Position numbers and translations under genes: made by a program. Under the pieces are notes generated by a model that worked only from the letters and a program-made list of their open reading frames with translations, was not told the DNA's origin and made no database searches. A DNA stretch of 64,000 nt from Rhodopseudomonas palustris (GTDB lineage: Bacteria > Pseudomonadota > Alphaproteobacteria > Rhizobiales > Xanthobacteraceae): positions 3,906,001 to 3,970,000 of the forward strand of contig NZ_CP019966.1 in NCBI RefSeq assembly GCF_003031265.1, in the 5' to 3' direction. The stretch's first letter is position 1, and each line of letters opens with the position of its first letter. Positions 25,153-35,483 of this stretch are shown piece by piece.

Positions 25153-25701
25153 TCAGGTCTGGTAGTTGATCAGCAGCGCGGTGAACGAGCCGGACGATGC
25201 CGCCGAGCCGCTGGCGCTGTAGGCGTTGGCGGTCGACGATTGCTGATCCTGCAGCAGTTGCAGGAACTGCTTCAGAATGTCGCTGATGTCGGACGATGAC
25301 GACGAATCCGTCGAGGTGCTGGACGACGACGCGCTGGTGCCGTCATCCGGCGGCGGCGGACCGCCGGCACCGCCGCCCGGAGGCGGCCCACCTGCGAAAG
25401 TGTTCTTGAACACGTTCTGCAGTTCGGTGGCCTGATCGGTGGTCAGCTTGCCGCTCGAGACTTCGCTGGCGATCAGGTCGTCGATCTTGGATTTCAGATC
25501 GGTGGGGCGCGAGTCCGAGCTGCTGCTGGAGCGGCTGCTCTGCAGCGACGAGTCGATGTCTTGCAGCGCCGACGACAGCGCGTCGGCGTCGTTGGATTTC
25601 ACGGTACCGGACGAGACTTCCGACGCGAGCTCCTTCTGCAGGAGTTGCAGCGGTGAGAGATAGCTGCTGCCGCCCGCGGCAGCGGAGGAAATTGCGGTCA
25701 T
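25153..25701 (-). CDS. Ser/Gly-rich hypothetical protein with two related helical units
   Basis: 182 residues, with no signal peptide or TM helix. It contains two similar helical units: LLQKELASEVSSGTVKSNDA near residue 20 and KIDDLIASEVSSGKLTTDQA near 72, each followed by a helix (ALSSALQDIDSSL and ELQNVFKNTF). They look like degenerate EF-hand-like pairs without full calcium loops. Between and after them are poly-Ser tracts and a GGPPPGGGAGGPPPPDDG stretch. The C-terminus is ISDILKQFLQLLQDQ then FTALLINYQT. Composition suggests a secreted or flexible scaffold protein in rhizobial relatives. I do not recognise a named family. Confidence 0.75.
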   Translation of the reverse strand: MTAISSAAAGGSSYLSPLQLLQKELASEVSSGTVKSNDADALSSALQDIDSSLQSSRSSSSSDSRPTDLKSKIDDLIASEVSSGKLTTDQATELQNVFKNTFAGGPPPGGGAGGPPPPDDGTSASSSSTSTDSSSSSDISDILKQFLQLLQDQQSSTANAYSASGSAASSGSFTALLINYQT

Positions 25702-25739
25702 GGGGCAGGCTCCGGGTTTGGATCGAAGCCGACGCTATG

Positions 25740-25753
25740 GTTAATCGATTAAC
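25740..25753. promoter_or_regulatory. Perfect 14-bp AT-rich palindrome in a divergent promoter region
   Basis: GTTAATCGATTAAC lies between the leftward Ser-rich gene (start 25701) and the rightward response regulator (start 25869). It may be an operator for either gene. It is not a CtrA box, because the TTAA half-sites are only 4 bp apart. Confidence 0.4.
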
Positions 25754-25868
25754 AAGACCTTCGCCAAAGGCTTGAGTTAGTTGCGGGTTTTTGCCGGGCG
25801 GCAGGTAGAAACAATCGGAAACAAGATTCTCTGCTACAGTCCCGGCAAAACATCGCAAAACCCCTGCC

Positions 25869-26591
25869 ATGAGCACCGCACCACCATCGATTCTCGTCGT
25901 CGAAGACGACCGCGAGACCCGCGCGCTGATCGCCAAATATCTCCGCGCCAACAATTGCAACGTCGCCACGGCCGCGGACGGCCGCGAGATGGAGCGCTGG
26001 ATCGCCGATCATCGCGTCGATCTGGTCGTGCTCGACGTGATGCTGCCGGGCGAGGACGGGCTCAGCCTGTGCCGGAAGATCCGCGCCAATTCGGCGCTGC
26101 CGATCATCATGCTGACCGCGCGCGGCGATGACGTCGATCGTATCCTTGGCCTCGAAATGGGCGCCGACGATTACTTGCCGAAGCCGTTCAATCCGCGCGA
26201 ACTGCTGGCGCGGATCCGCTCGGTGCTGCGCCGGCAGGCGAGCGCGGTCACCGCCAGCGCCACCCCCGGCGCCACCACGCTCGGCTTCCTCGGCTGGCGG
26301 ATGGATTGCCGGCGCCGCGAATTGCGCAATCCCGACGGCGCACTGGTGGCGATGACCAGCGCCGAGTTCGACCTGCTGCAGGTGCTGTGCGAGCGCGCCG
26401 GCCGGGTGCTGTCGCGCGAAGCACTGCTCGATCTCACCCACGGCCGCAACGTCGGCGCGTTCGAGCGCTCGATCGACGTGCTGATCAGCCGCATCCGCCG
26501 CAAGATCGAACCCGATCCGCGCGAAGCCACGCTGATCAAGACGGTGCGGGCCGGCGGCTACGTGTTCACGCCGGAGGTCGAAACCGCATGA
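25869..26591 (+). CDS. OmpR-family response regulator
   Basis: 240 residues. The receiver domain is at 7-120: acidic pocket VVEDD, phospho-acceptor Asp56 in VVLDVMLPG, Thr/Ala switch in IIMLTARG, and Lys in DDYLPKPFNPREL. The C-terminal winged helix at about 140-238 contains MTSAEFDLLQVLCERAGRVL and RSIDVLISRIRRKIE. The stop overlaps the kinase start by ATGA, so the two are translationally coupled. It should be phosphorylated by that kinase and bind DNA as a dimer. Targets are unknown; envelope-related genes nearby are only suggestive. Confidence 0.95.
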   Translation: MSTAPPSILVVEDDRETRALIAKYLRANNCNVATAADGREMERWIADHRVDLVVLDVMLPGEDGLSLCRKIRANSALPIIMLTARGDDVDRILGLEMGADDYLPKPFNPRELLARIRSVLRRQASAVTASATPGATTLGFLGWRMDCRRRELRNPDGALVAMTSAEFDLLQVLCERAGRVLSREALLDLTHGRNVGAFERSIDVLISRIRRKIEPDPREATLIKTVRAGGYVFTPEVETA

Positions 26592-27922
26592 GCCTGCGCG
26601 CGCGGCTGGCGGCGCTCGGCTTCGGCCTGAAGCCGGAAGGCATCCGCGGCCAGATCGCGATCCTGGTGCTGGCATCGATCATCGCCAGCCACATCATCAT
26701 CGCGGCGGCGTTCTTCGCCAACCGGCCCGACATGCCGCGACCGCCGCAGCAGCCGGAGCCACATCAGCTCTACGAATTCGCCGAACTGATGGGACGCACG
26801 CCGGCGGCGGACCGCCCGCAGCTGATCGTCACCATCGCCGCCGCCTTCCCGGAGCTCGAACTCGCCGGCACCACGGCCGTGGCCCGTCCGCATGACGGCG
26901 CCTGGCCGCCGCACCAGATCGACTATTTGCGCCGGCATCTCGGGCCGGACTATCGCGTCGATCTCGCCGGCGGCGACCGGATCGTCATCACCCTGCCCGA
27001 AGGAGATGCGATCAGCGCGCGGCTGCCGCCGGAGCGGCACCGGCCGGTGCTGGGCAATCCGTGGATGGCGTCACTGCTGATCGGCGTGGTCAGCCTCGCG
27101 CTGCTCGGGCTGTGGGCGGCGCGGACGCTGGCGGCGCCGCTGTCGGCATTCGCCACCGCGGCCGAGACTTTCAGCCTGGATAGTTCGGACGCGCCGCTGC
27201 CGGAGCGCGGCCCGGCCGAGATCCGCTCGCTGGCGCGGGCGTTGAACCGGATGCGCGAGCGCATCACCACACTGATCGAGGATCGCACCCGGATGCTGGC
27301 GGCGATCAGCCACGATCTGCGCACGCCGATCACCCGGATGCGGCTGCGCGCCGAATTCATCGAGGACGATCACCAGCGCACCCAGACGCTGCACGACCTC
27401 GACCAGATGGGCGCGATGCTGACCGCGGTGCTGACCTTCCTGCGCGACGGTGCCACCCGCGACGCGCCGACGTTGATCGACCTTGCCAGCGCGATGCAGC
27501 TGATCACCGATCAGTTCGCCGACATCGGCGCCAAGGTCGCGTATCAGGGTCCCGAGCACGCGATGGCAATGGCGCGGCCCGGCGACCTGCATCGCGCGGT
27601 CACCAACCTGGTCGAAAACGCGGTGCGGTTCGGCACCGAAGTGACGATCCGGCTCGCGCTGCATCAGGACGAGATCGTCATCGAGGTGGAAGATGACGGC
27701 CCGGGCATTGCCGATGCCGACAAGGACAGCGTGATGCAGCCGTTCGTGCGCGGCGACGACGCCCGCAACATGGACGACAGCTCCTCGTTCGGCCTCGGCC
27801 TGTCGATCGCCCGCGCCATCGCCCGCGGCCACGGCGGCGAGCTCTCGCTGCACACCCGCACGCCGCACGGCCTGATCGCGCGCATCACCCTGCCCCGCCA
27901 GGCCCCGAGCCGCGCGGCCTGA
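26588..27922 (+). CDS. EnvZ/CpxA-like sensor histidine kinase
   Basis: 444 residues starting within the regulator's stop codon. TM1 at about 22-44 and TM2 at about 158-180 bracket a periplasmic domain of about 110 residues beginning with a Pro-rich stretch (RPDMPRPPQQPEPHQ). HAMP follows TM2. The H-box is AAISHDLRTPITRMRLRAEF with the phosphorylated His. The N-box is NLVENAVRFG, the G1 box is DDGPGI and the G2 region is SFGLGLSIARAIARGHGG. The arrangement matches the EnvZ class that pairs with OmpR-like regulators. The signal is unknown. Confidence 0.95.
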   Translation: MSLRARLAALGFGLKPEGIRGQIAILVLASIIASHIIIAAAFFANRPDMPRPPQQPEPHQLYEFAELMGRTPAADRPQLIVTIAAAFPELELAGTTAVARPHDGAWPPHQIDYLRRHLGPDYRVDLAGGDRIVITLPEGDAISARLPPERHRPVLGNPWMASLLIGVVSLALLGLWAARTLAAPLSAFATAAETFSLDSSDAPLPERGPAEIRSLARALNRMRERITTLIEDRTRMLAAISHDLRTPITRMRLRAEFIEDDHQRTQTLHDLDQMGAMLTAVLTFLRDGATRDAPTLIDLASAMQLITDQFADIGAKVAYQGPEHAMAMARPGDLHRAVTNLVENAVRFGTEVTIRLALHQDEIVIEVEDDGPGIADADKDSVMQPFVRGDDARNMDDSSSFGLGLSIARAIARGHGGELSLHTRTPHGLIARITLPRQAPSRAA

Positions 27923-27935
27923 CCGGCGGGAATTA

Positions 27936-29417
27936 TCAGCGCGGCAGAGTGACCGACGGCGCCGGGTTCGGCAGCGCACCGGGCTTGCGCTGGTGGATCA
28001 CCGCGAGGTCATCGGCATAGACCTTCTGCCAGCCCTCTGTACGGTCGAGCAGCTTAGCTGCCGGGCTGCTCGGGATCAGCAGCGTCGCATCGACGGCGTA
28101 GGTATCGAGAAGGCGGAACAGTTTGTCGGGCACGCGCAGTCGGACCGCGTCGTCGTGATCGACCACCAGCGTCTCGCCGAACAGTTCGGTACGGCCGTCG
28201 ATGAAGGTCGGCACGCCGTTCGCGATCAGATAGCCGCCGAAGTTGTAGTCGTTGAACACCCGCTTGGCTCCGAGCCGCTTGAGCTCGGCGACCGCGGCCT
28301 GCGGCGCGAACAGCGAACGCGGCGCGAAGCTGTGCCACGTCGCAAACGCCAGCGTGCCGCCGACCGCCAGCGCCAGCAGCGCAGCGGTGAGGCCGCGTGA
28401 CGAGGTCGCCGCTGCGGCCGGCGCGGCGACGCCGCATTGCGCGGCCAGCGGCGCGGCGAGCACCAGCGGCGCCAGCAGCGCCAAGAGTTCGAGATTGCGG
28501 CTGTGGCTCAGCGCCATATGGATCAAGCCGAGCAGGATCAGGATGCGCACCGGCGGCAGCGTCACGCCGCGCAGCAGCGCCAGACCGAGGCCGCCGAGCA
28601 GCGTGATCTCGAGCACGCCGATCTTGGAGAAATCCTCCGGCGCCCATTCACCGATCCGGCTCAGCGCCTCGCCGAGCGACAGGATCTTGCGCGACGCCAG
28701 GATCGAGTCCCAGCCATAGGGCGTCAGGCATCCGGCGGCGAGCGCGAGCACGCCGAACAGCGCCCAGCGCAGCAGCAGCGCGACGCGGCGCGGTCGCTCG
28801 GCGGATAGCACCGCATCGAGCGCGAACGGCGCCACCAGCGCGATGCCGAATACGAAGCCGCCGTGCAGATTGGCCCACAGCGTGATCAGCGGCAGCGTCC
28901 ACAATGACGGCACGCCGCGGCGGTCCGCGGCGCCGACCAATGCGCCGACCCAGGCCAGCATCACCGGCATTGCCAGCACGTGCGGCCGCGCCAGCATGTG
29001 CGGGGCGGTCAGCGCCAGGGCGGCGGCGGCGAAGATCACGGTGGCTGTGTCGTTCAGCCGGGCGCCGAGCAGCCGCGCCAGCAGATAGAAGGTGCCGCCG
29101 AGCGCGGCCGCCGTCATCACCACCGGCCCGGCCCAGCCGGTAAGCTGATAGCTCGCCGCGAATGCGACCTGCGCCAGCCACTGCGTCGAGATCCACGGCT
29201 GGCCCGCCATTGTGAACGAGTAGCTGTCGGTCCACGGCACCGCGCGGTGATCGATGATCCACTGCCCGATCGTCACCTGCCACAGCGTATCGGGATCGTT
29301 CAGCAGCCGGTCGCCGGAGATCAACAGCAGCGCATAGACGCCGAGCCCGATCGCCAGCGGCCACAGCCGCGGCCTGGCGAGGCTGATCTGGTTGGCGTCG
29401 GCAACGGTGATGGTCAT
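27936..29417 (-). CDS. Multi-span membrane protein, GT-C-glycosyltransferase-like
   Basis: 493 residues from the ATG at 29417. A longer frame to 29645 would run across the thiamine riboswitch and promoter region and is rejected. About 10 hydrophobic helices are visible. The first extracytoplasmic loop reads NDPDTLWQVTIGQWIIDHRA then DSYSFTMAGQPWISTQWLAQ, with an acidic residue and aromatic pattern like GT-C transferases that use polyprenyl-linked sugars. The C-terminal soluble part has FNDYNFGGYLIANGVPTFID, common in uncharacterised members. Function is unproven. It is convergent with the kinase gene and divergent from thiO. Confidence 0.75.
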   Translation of the reverse strand: MTITVADANQISLARPRLWPLAIGLGVYALLLISGDRLLNDPDTLWQVTIGQWIIDHRAVPWTDSYSFTMAGQPWISTQWLAQVAFAASYQLTGWAGPVVMTAAALGGTFYLLARLLGARLNDTATVIFAAAALALTAPHMLARPHVLAMPVMLAWVGALVGAADRRGVPSLWTLPLITLWANLHGGFVFGIALVAPFALDAVLSAERPRRVALLLRWALFGVLALAAGCLTPYGWDSILASRKILSLGEALSRIGEWAPEDFSKIGVLEITLLGGLGLALLRGVTLPPVRILILLGLIHMALSHSRNLELLALLAPLVLAAPLAAQCGVAAPAAAATSSRGLTAALLALAVGGTLAFATWHSFAPRSLFAPQAAVAELKRLGAKRVFNDYNFGGYLIANGVPTFIDGRTELFGETLVVDHDDAVRLRVPDKLFRLLDTYAVDATLLIPSSPAAKLLDRTEGWQKVYADDLAVIHQRKPGALPNPAPSVTLPR

Positions 29418-29571
29418 GCAGCGGCGCTCGCTTGCAGGTTGCGGCTGCGGCGATCCAACACGCCGGCGGATAATTTGGCGTAAACCGGAACACGCGCGGC
29501 GGCGCCGCCCGTGCGACGAGGAACCCGGCCTGCTGCGCGGCTTTGCCCACCAGCATCGCACCAAAGGCACG

Positions 29572-29599
29572 TTGACACGGCAGGGCATCGGCCTACATT
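29572..29599 (+). promoter_or_regulatory. Sigma-70-type promoter of the thi operon
   Basis: TTGACA (29572-29577), 16 bp, TACATT (29594-29599). A full -35 and good -10 lie just before the first conserved riboswitch bases, so the transcript would start with the aptamer. Confidence 0.75.
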
Positions 29600-29604
29600 G
29601 AGCC

Positions 29605-29724
29605 CGTTCCGAGGGGGGCTCCGACGAGGAGCTGAGATACCGCACGCTCGCCGCTTCGATTCGCGAGGCACAGAGACCGCGGTGACCCTTTGAACCTGAT
29701 CCGGGTCATGCCGGCGAAGGGACA
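29605..29724 (+). promoter_or_regulatory. TPP riboswitch (THI element) upstream of thiO
   Basis: It has the aptamer signature GGGGGGCTCC...GAGCTGAGAT (CTGAGA at about 29632-29637), a variable P3 extension, then GACCCTTTGAACCTGATCCG and GGGTCATGCCGGCGAAGGGA. These match the pyrimidine- and pyrophosphate-binding halves of the TPP aptamer. The 3' P1 strand runs directly into GACAGGG and the thiO ATG at 29728. Ligand binding probably hides the Shine-Dalgarno, giving translational repression by thiamine pyrophosphate. No terminator hairpin with a U-run separates aptamer and ATG. Confidence 0.95.
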
Positions 29725-29727
29725 GGG

Positions 29728-30864
29728 ATGCATCAGACAGTCGAAGGCCGCGGCGGGGCCGAATCCGCCAATCTTTCCGCGTTTGCTTCCGTTGCTTCGG
29801 CTTCAGTTGCTTCGGCTTCAGCTTCTTCGGCGCTGACCGCCGCAGCGCTGCGCAGCGAGAAGCCGGACCTGCGCAAGGACGCGCCGGTGTCGGTGATCGG
29901 GGCCGGCATCGCCGGCGCTTGGCAGGCGCTGCTGCTGGCGCGCGCCGGCCGCAAGGTTAGTCTGTACGAGCGCGGCGACAACGAGATGACACAGGCCACC
30001 AGCCATTGGGCGGGCGGCATGTTGGCGCCGTATTGCGAGGCCGAGGGCGCCGAGCCGATGGTCAGCCAGATCGGCATGCGCTCGCTGGAGATGTGGCGCA
30101 AGGAATTCCCGGACGCGGTGTTCAACGGCTCGCTGGTGGTGGCGCATCCGCGCGACCGCGCCGACTTCGAGCGCTTCGCCAAGATGACCACCGGCCATCA
30201 GCGCGTCGACGCCGACGGCATCGCCGAGCTGGAGCCGGCGCTGGCCGGCCGGTTCCGCGAAGGCCTGTTCTTCCCGGACGAAGGCCATGTCGAGCCGCGG
30301 CTGGTGCTGGCGCGCCTGCACGAGCGGCTGATCGAGGCCGGCGGCAGCATCCATTTCGAATCGGAAATGACTCCGGAAGATCTCGACGGCCTGGTGATCG
30401 ACTGCCGCGGCCTCGCGGCCCGCGACAAGGCCCCGGAGCTGCGCGGCGTCAAGGGCGAGATGGTGGTGATCAAGACCGCCGAGGTGGAGCTGTCGCGCCC
30501 GGTGCGGCTGATGCACCCGCGCTGGCCGCTCTACGTCATCCCGCGCCAGAACAATCACTTCATGCTGGGCGCCACCACCGTCGAGAGTGAAGACGAGCTG
30601 GTGATGGTGCGCTCGGCGCTGGAACTGCTGAGCGCCGCCTATGCGGTGCATCCGGCGTTCGGCGAAGCCCATATCGTCGAACTCGGCGCCGGGCTGCGTC
30701 CCGCTTTCCCCGACAACCTGCCGCGGATCGCCATCGGCAACCGCCGCGTCGCCACCAACGGCCTGTATCGCCACGGCTTCCTGATGGCGCCGTCGCTGGC
30801 CGAGAAGGTGGTGGCCTATGTCGAGCGCGGCGAGATCGACAATCAGGTGATGCGATGCTTGTGA
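29728..30864 (+). CDS. thiO: Glycine oxidase ThiO (FAD-dependent)
   Basis: 378 residues. The FAD-binding fold begins at about residue 53 with [20 protein letters not shown] (GxGxxG) and ends the first strand pair with [17 protein letters not shown] is the ThiO/DAAO-family active-site region, and [15 protein letters not shown] closes the FAD domain. It oxidises glycine to dehydroglycine, which supplies the C2-N3 unit of the thiazole ring made by ThiG. The first about 50 residues are unusual: Ala/Ser-rich and partly encoded by a 15-bp tandem repeat, where most ThiO proteins begin at the FAD strand. The ATG at 29728 is supported by GGGACAGGG next to the riboswitch. It overlaps thiS by 10 bp. Confidence 0.92.
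   Translation: MHQTVEGRGGAESANLSAFASVASASVASASASSALTAAALRSEKPDLRKDAPVSVIGAGIAGAWQALLLARAGRKVSLYERGDNEMTQATSHWAGGMLAPYCEAEGAEPMVSQIGMRSLEMWRKEFPDAVFNGSLVVAHPRDRADFERFAKMTTGHQRVDADGIAELEPALAGRFREGLFFPDEGHVEPRLVLARLHERLIEAGGSIHFESEMTPEDLDGLVIDCRGLAARDKAPELRGVKGEMVVIKTAEVELSRPVRLMHPRWPLYVIPRQNNHFMLGATTVESEDELVMVRSALELLSAAYAVHPAFGEAHIVELGAGLRPAFPDNLPRIAIGNRRVATNGLYRHGFLMAPSLAEKVVAYVERGEIDNQVMRCL
29781..29831 (+). repeat. 15-bp tandem repeat in the thiO 5' coding region
   Basis: GTTGCTTCGGCTTCA occurs twice in tandem (29791-29820), flanked by partial copies (GTTTGCTTCC before, GCTTCTTCGG after). It encodes Val-Ala-Ser-Ala-Ser type residues. Because the unit is a multiple of three, gain or loss of copies would not break the frame. 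Confidence 0.8.
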
Positions 30865-31052
30865 CCATCAACGGCGAACAGCGCGAGGTTCAGTCCGCCA
30901 GCGTCGCCGCGCTGATGGCCGAGCTCGACTGCACCGGCGGCCACTTCGCCGTCGCGCTCAACTACGACGTCGTCCCCCGCGGCAAATGGGACGAAACCCC
31001 CGTCACCGCCGGCGACGAAATCGAGATCCTGACGCCGCGGCAGGGGGGATGA
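30855..31052 (+). CDS. thiS: Thiazole sulfur carrier protein ThiS
   Basis: 65 residues with a ubiquitin-like fold pattern ([12 protein letters not shown], then [12 protein letters not shown] and [13 protein letters not shown]). The C-terminal Gly-Gly is adenylated and converted to a thiocarboxylate that donates sulfur to ThiG. The start lies inside the end of thiO (10-bp overlap), so translation is likely coupled. It is followed by a 254-bp gap full of repeats before thiG, unusual within a thi operon. Confidence 0.95.
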   Translation: MLVTINGEQREVQSASVAALMAELDCTGGHFAVALNYDVVPRGKWDETPVTAGDEIEILTPRQGG

Positions 31053-31080
31053 GGATGGCCGCGAGCCACGCGCACCTCGT

Positions 31081-31286
31081 TCACCCTCCCCTTGAGGGGG
31101 AGGGTCGGCACGCAGGCCGCGTAGCGGACTGCGGGACGGGGTGGGGTGAGCCGCGGGCACTGCGGATGAACTCGTCGCCACCCCACCCCGCTTGCTGCGC
31201 GAGCGACCCTCCCCCTCCAGGGGAGGGTGAAATCCTCGCGTCGCCCCTCACCCCGGCCCTCTGCCGCAAGCGGGAGAGGGAGCAGT
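31081..31286. repeat. Palindromic repeat cluster (families D and E) between thiS and thiG
   Basis: Family D: TCACCCTCCCCTTGAGGGGG at 31081 and its inverted partner ending CCTCCAGGGGAGGGTGA at 31229. Each tip is itself a hairpin, and an inner pair GGGGTGGGG / CCCCACCCC lies between, so the whole can fold into a cruciform-like structure. Next to it, about 31243-31286, is a half family-E element (CCTCACCCCGGCCCTCT, then GCAAGCGGGAGAGGG). Full family E is at 32714-32834. Confidence 0.85.
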
Positions 31287-31306
31287 CCGTGCTCGGAGCT
31301 GACAAC

Positions 31307-32089
31307 ATGGTGAAATTCTACGACCGCGAATTCGGCTCCCGCCTCTTGATCGGCAGCGCGCTGTATCCCTCGCCGGCGATCATGCAGGACTCGATCCGCG
31401 AGTCTGGCGCCGAGATCGTCACGGTGTCGCTGCGGCGCGAGACCGCGGGCGGCAAGGCCGGCGATCAGTTCTGGTCGCTGATCCGCGAACTCGGCGTCAC
31501 CGTGCTGCCGAACACCGCCGGCTGCCGCGGCGTGCGCGACGCGGTAACCACCGCCAAGCTGGCGCGCGAGCTATTTGCCACCTCCTGGATCAAGCTGGAA
31601 GTCATCGCCGACAACGACACGCTGCAGCCGGATGTCGTCGGCTTAGTCGAAGCAGCTTCGATCCTGATCAAGGATGGCTTCGAGGTGTTTCCCTATTGCA
31701 CCGAGGATCTGTCGGTGGCGCTGCGGCTGGTCGATGCCGGCTGCCGGGTGATCATGCCGTGGGCGGCGCCGATCGGCAGCGCGCGCGGCATCGTTAGTCG
31801 CGACGCGCTGAAGCTGCTGCGCGATCGGCTGCCTGATATCACGTTGGTGGTCGATGCCGGCCTCGGCGCGCCGAGCCACGCCGCGGAAGCGATGGAGCTC
31901 GGCTACGACGCCGTGCTGCTCAACACCGCGATCGCCAAGGCCGAAGATCCGGTGACGATGGCGCGCGGCTTCAAGCTGGCGGTCGAGGCCGGCCGCACCG
32001 GATTCGAAGCGGGGCTGATGGGCGCCCGCGATTTCGCTTCGCCCTCCACCCCTGTGATCGGGACACCGTTCTGGCATGCCGTATCCTGA
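31307..32089 (+). CDS. thiG: Thiazole synthase ThiG
   Basis: 260 residues from the ATG at 31307. It begins [20 protein letters not shown] and has a TIM-barrel pattern. [16 protein letters not shown] carries the Lys that forms a Schiff base with deoxyxylulose phosphate. [26 protein letters not shown] and [19 protein letters not shown] are family signatures. It combines DXP, dehydroglycine (ThiO) and ThiS thiocarboxylate into the thiazole phosphate. It overlaps thiE by 14 bp. Upstream frames reading through the repeat cluster are not used. Confidence 0.96.
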   Translation: MVKFYDREFGSRLLIGSALYPSPAIMQDSIRESGAEIVTVSLRRETAGGKAGDQFWSLIRELGVTVLPNTAGCRGVRDAVTTAKLARELFATSWIKLEVIADNDTLQPDVVGLVEAASILIKDGFEVFPYCTEDLSVALRLVDAGCRVIMPWAAPIGSARGIVSRDALKLLRDRLPDITLVVDAGLGAPSHAAEAMELGYDAVLLNTAIAKAEDPVTMARGFKLAVEAGRTGFEAGLMGARDFASPSTPVIGTPFWHAVS

Positions 32090-32684
32090 CCGTTTCTATC
32101 CCGTCGTCGACAGCATCGCGTGGGTCAAACGCCTCGCCGCGCTCGGCGTCGGCACCGTGCAGCTCCGCGCCAAGGACCTCGACGACGGCGCCGCACTGCA
32201 GCTCGTCACCGACGCGCTCGCGGCGGTGAAGGACACCAGCGTCAAGCTGATCATCAACGACTACTGGCGCGCCGCGATCGTCGCCGGCGCCCAGCATCTG
32301 CATCTCGGCCAGGAAGACCTCGCCGAGGCGGACCTCGCCGAGATCCGCAGCGCCGGGCTGACGCTCGGCCTCTCCACCCACGACGACGCCGAACTCGAAA
32401 CCGCGCTCGCCGCCGAGCCGGACTACATCGCGCTCGGCCCGATCTTCCCGACCACGCTGAAATCGATGCGGTTTGCCCCGCAGGGCATTCCGAAGATCAC
32501 CGAATGGAAGAAGCGCGTCGGCAACATCCCGCTGGTCGCGATCGGCGGCATCAAGCTGGAGCAGGCCGAAGAGATCTTCGCCGCCGGCGCCGACTCGATC
32601 GCGGTGGTCAGTGACGTGACGCAGAACCCCGATCCAGACGCCCGCGTCCGCGCCTGGCTCGATTTCGTCGCCGAGAAGGCGTGA
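32076..32684 (+). CDS. thiE: Thiamine phosphate synthase ThiE
   Basis: 202 residues overlapping thiG by 14 bp. TIM-barrel motifs: [11 protein letters not shown] (pyrophosphate-contacting Arg/Lys), [36 protein letters not shown] and [20 protein letters not shown]. It joins HMP-pyrophosphate with thiazole phosphate to give thiamine phosphate. It is slightly shorter at the N-terminus than E. coli ThiE but has all core strands. The start at [12 protein letters not shown] fits the family's first strand. Confidence 0.94.
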   Translation: MPYPDRFYPVVDSIAWVKRLAALGVGTVQLRAKDLDDGAALQLVTDALAAVKDTSVKLIINDYWRAAIVAGAQHLHLGQEDLAEADLAEIRSAGLTLGLSTHDDAELETALAAEPDYIALGPIFPTTLKSMRFAPQGIPKITEWKKRVGNIPLVAIGGIKLEQAEEIFAAGADSIAVVSDVTQNPDPDARVRAWLDFVAEKA

Positions 32685-32713
32685 TGAACGACTTCAGCGG
32701 CCGCGACCCGCGG

Positions 32714-32834
32714 CGCCCTCACCCCAGCCCTCTCCCGCAAGCGGGAGAGGGAGCAGGCCGTGCGTGAGGCACCGCCGCGACCGAAGCGCTAGTTCCCCCT
32801 CTCCCGCTTGCGGGAGAGGGTCGGGGTGAGGGCG
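32714..32834. repeat. Palindromic repeat, family E, between thiE and thiC
   Basis: A 121-bp inverted repeat. The left tip is CGCCCTCACCCCAGCCCTCT followed by CCCGCAAGCGGG, and the right tip is its complement ending TCGGGGTGAGGGCG. Each arm has an inner perfect hairpin (CTCTCCCGCAAGCGGGAGAG on the left). Known-style intergenic mosaic repeat; copies related to the half element at 31243-31286. Confidence 0.85.
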
Positions 32835-32905
32835 ACACGCAACGTGCCCTCACCGCTCCGACCGACAACACGACCGAACCAAGCGGCCCGAATAACAACC
32901 GATAA

Positions 32906-34843
<1,938 letters not shown>

Positions 34844-34875
34844 GGGCGACAGGCGCTCACCAAGCTACAAACGTC

Positions 34876-34940
34876 ATGCCCGGGTTCGACCCGGGCATCT
34901 ATCGGAAAATGAAGCGGCCGGGCGAAAGCCCGGCCGCTTC
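34876..34940 (+). terminator. Two hairpins after thiC, likely operon terminator
   Basis: The first is ATGCCCGGGTTCGACCCGGGCAT-like (34876-34898, arms ATGCCCGGGT/ACCCGGGCAT). The second is GAAGCGGCCGGGC, loop GAAA, GCCCGGCCGCTTC (34911-34940). The second stem is very stable but is followed by GTTGAC rather than a U-run, so Rho-independent action is uncertain. The first belongs to a motif also seen near 40208. Confidence 0.6.
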
Positions 34941-35483
34941 GTTGACAACCAACTCTGCGACATATTTTTCAGCGAGCGGGTCAACCGCATCGCTCGCCCC
35001 CTATTCTTGCGTGGACCTAAAAGCGAATAGCAACCCTCCACCACAACAAATCGATACCATTCGTTGGAGAGGCAACCTTGAGCCCAAGAGAGATCCTTGA
35101 AATCGAGTATAGATCCCCACAATCGACGACACACCCCAGATCGATCGACTTTTTTGAAGCCAGCGCGCAATCTGATTAGGACGCCTGGTCGCCACGGCGA
35201 GAGCAACGACAACCACAACAGCAAGGTTGGCAGAAGACGTATTGATTGACCAAATATATATCAGCCCAATCAGACAAATGGATAGCTCAACACACAAGCG
35301 CGAGCTGATAGATAGCTAGCAGACTTAAACATGAGATACCAACGAACCTCTCCAAGCGATCGATTGTTGCACAACACAGCCACCATTTCGCGAGGCAGAC
35401 CTTTCGCTCCCCGCCATTTAAGCTGATCAATTCAATCGAAGAACAACCCCACGACTACTCGATAACGAAAGACATTGCGTGAA
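34941..35483. other. AT-rich intergenic stretch upstream of an orphan membrane gene
   Basis: About 540 bp with clearly lower GC than the rest of the window, estimated by eye. A leftward frame at 35001-35297 could encode a 98-residue protein with two hydrophobic stretches (ICLIGLIYIWSI, AVVVVVALAV). It has no convincing ribosome site and no family, so I do not call it a gene. The change in composition begins right after the thiC terminator and continues to the REP at 36496, which suggests transferred DNA. Confidence 0.5.

Noticed and set aside
25740..25753. CtrA site at GTTAATCGATTAAC
   Set aside because: The TTAA half-sites are 4 bp apart, not 7.
27936..29645. Longer start (to 29645) for the multi-span membrane protein
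   Set aside because: The extension crosses the thi promoter and riboswitch on the other strand and has no family similarity; the ATG at 29417 begins the hydrophobic protein cleanly.
31073..32834. Possible CRISPR array in the thi gaps
   Set aside because: The repeats are palindromic pairs with irregular spacing, no regular spacers and no cas genes.
34874..35297. Small leftward membrane-protein frames
   Set aside because: No ribosome site, no family and they lie partly over the thiC hairpins. Kept only as a note in the AT-rich region entry.
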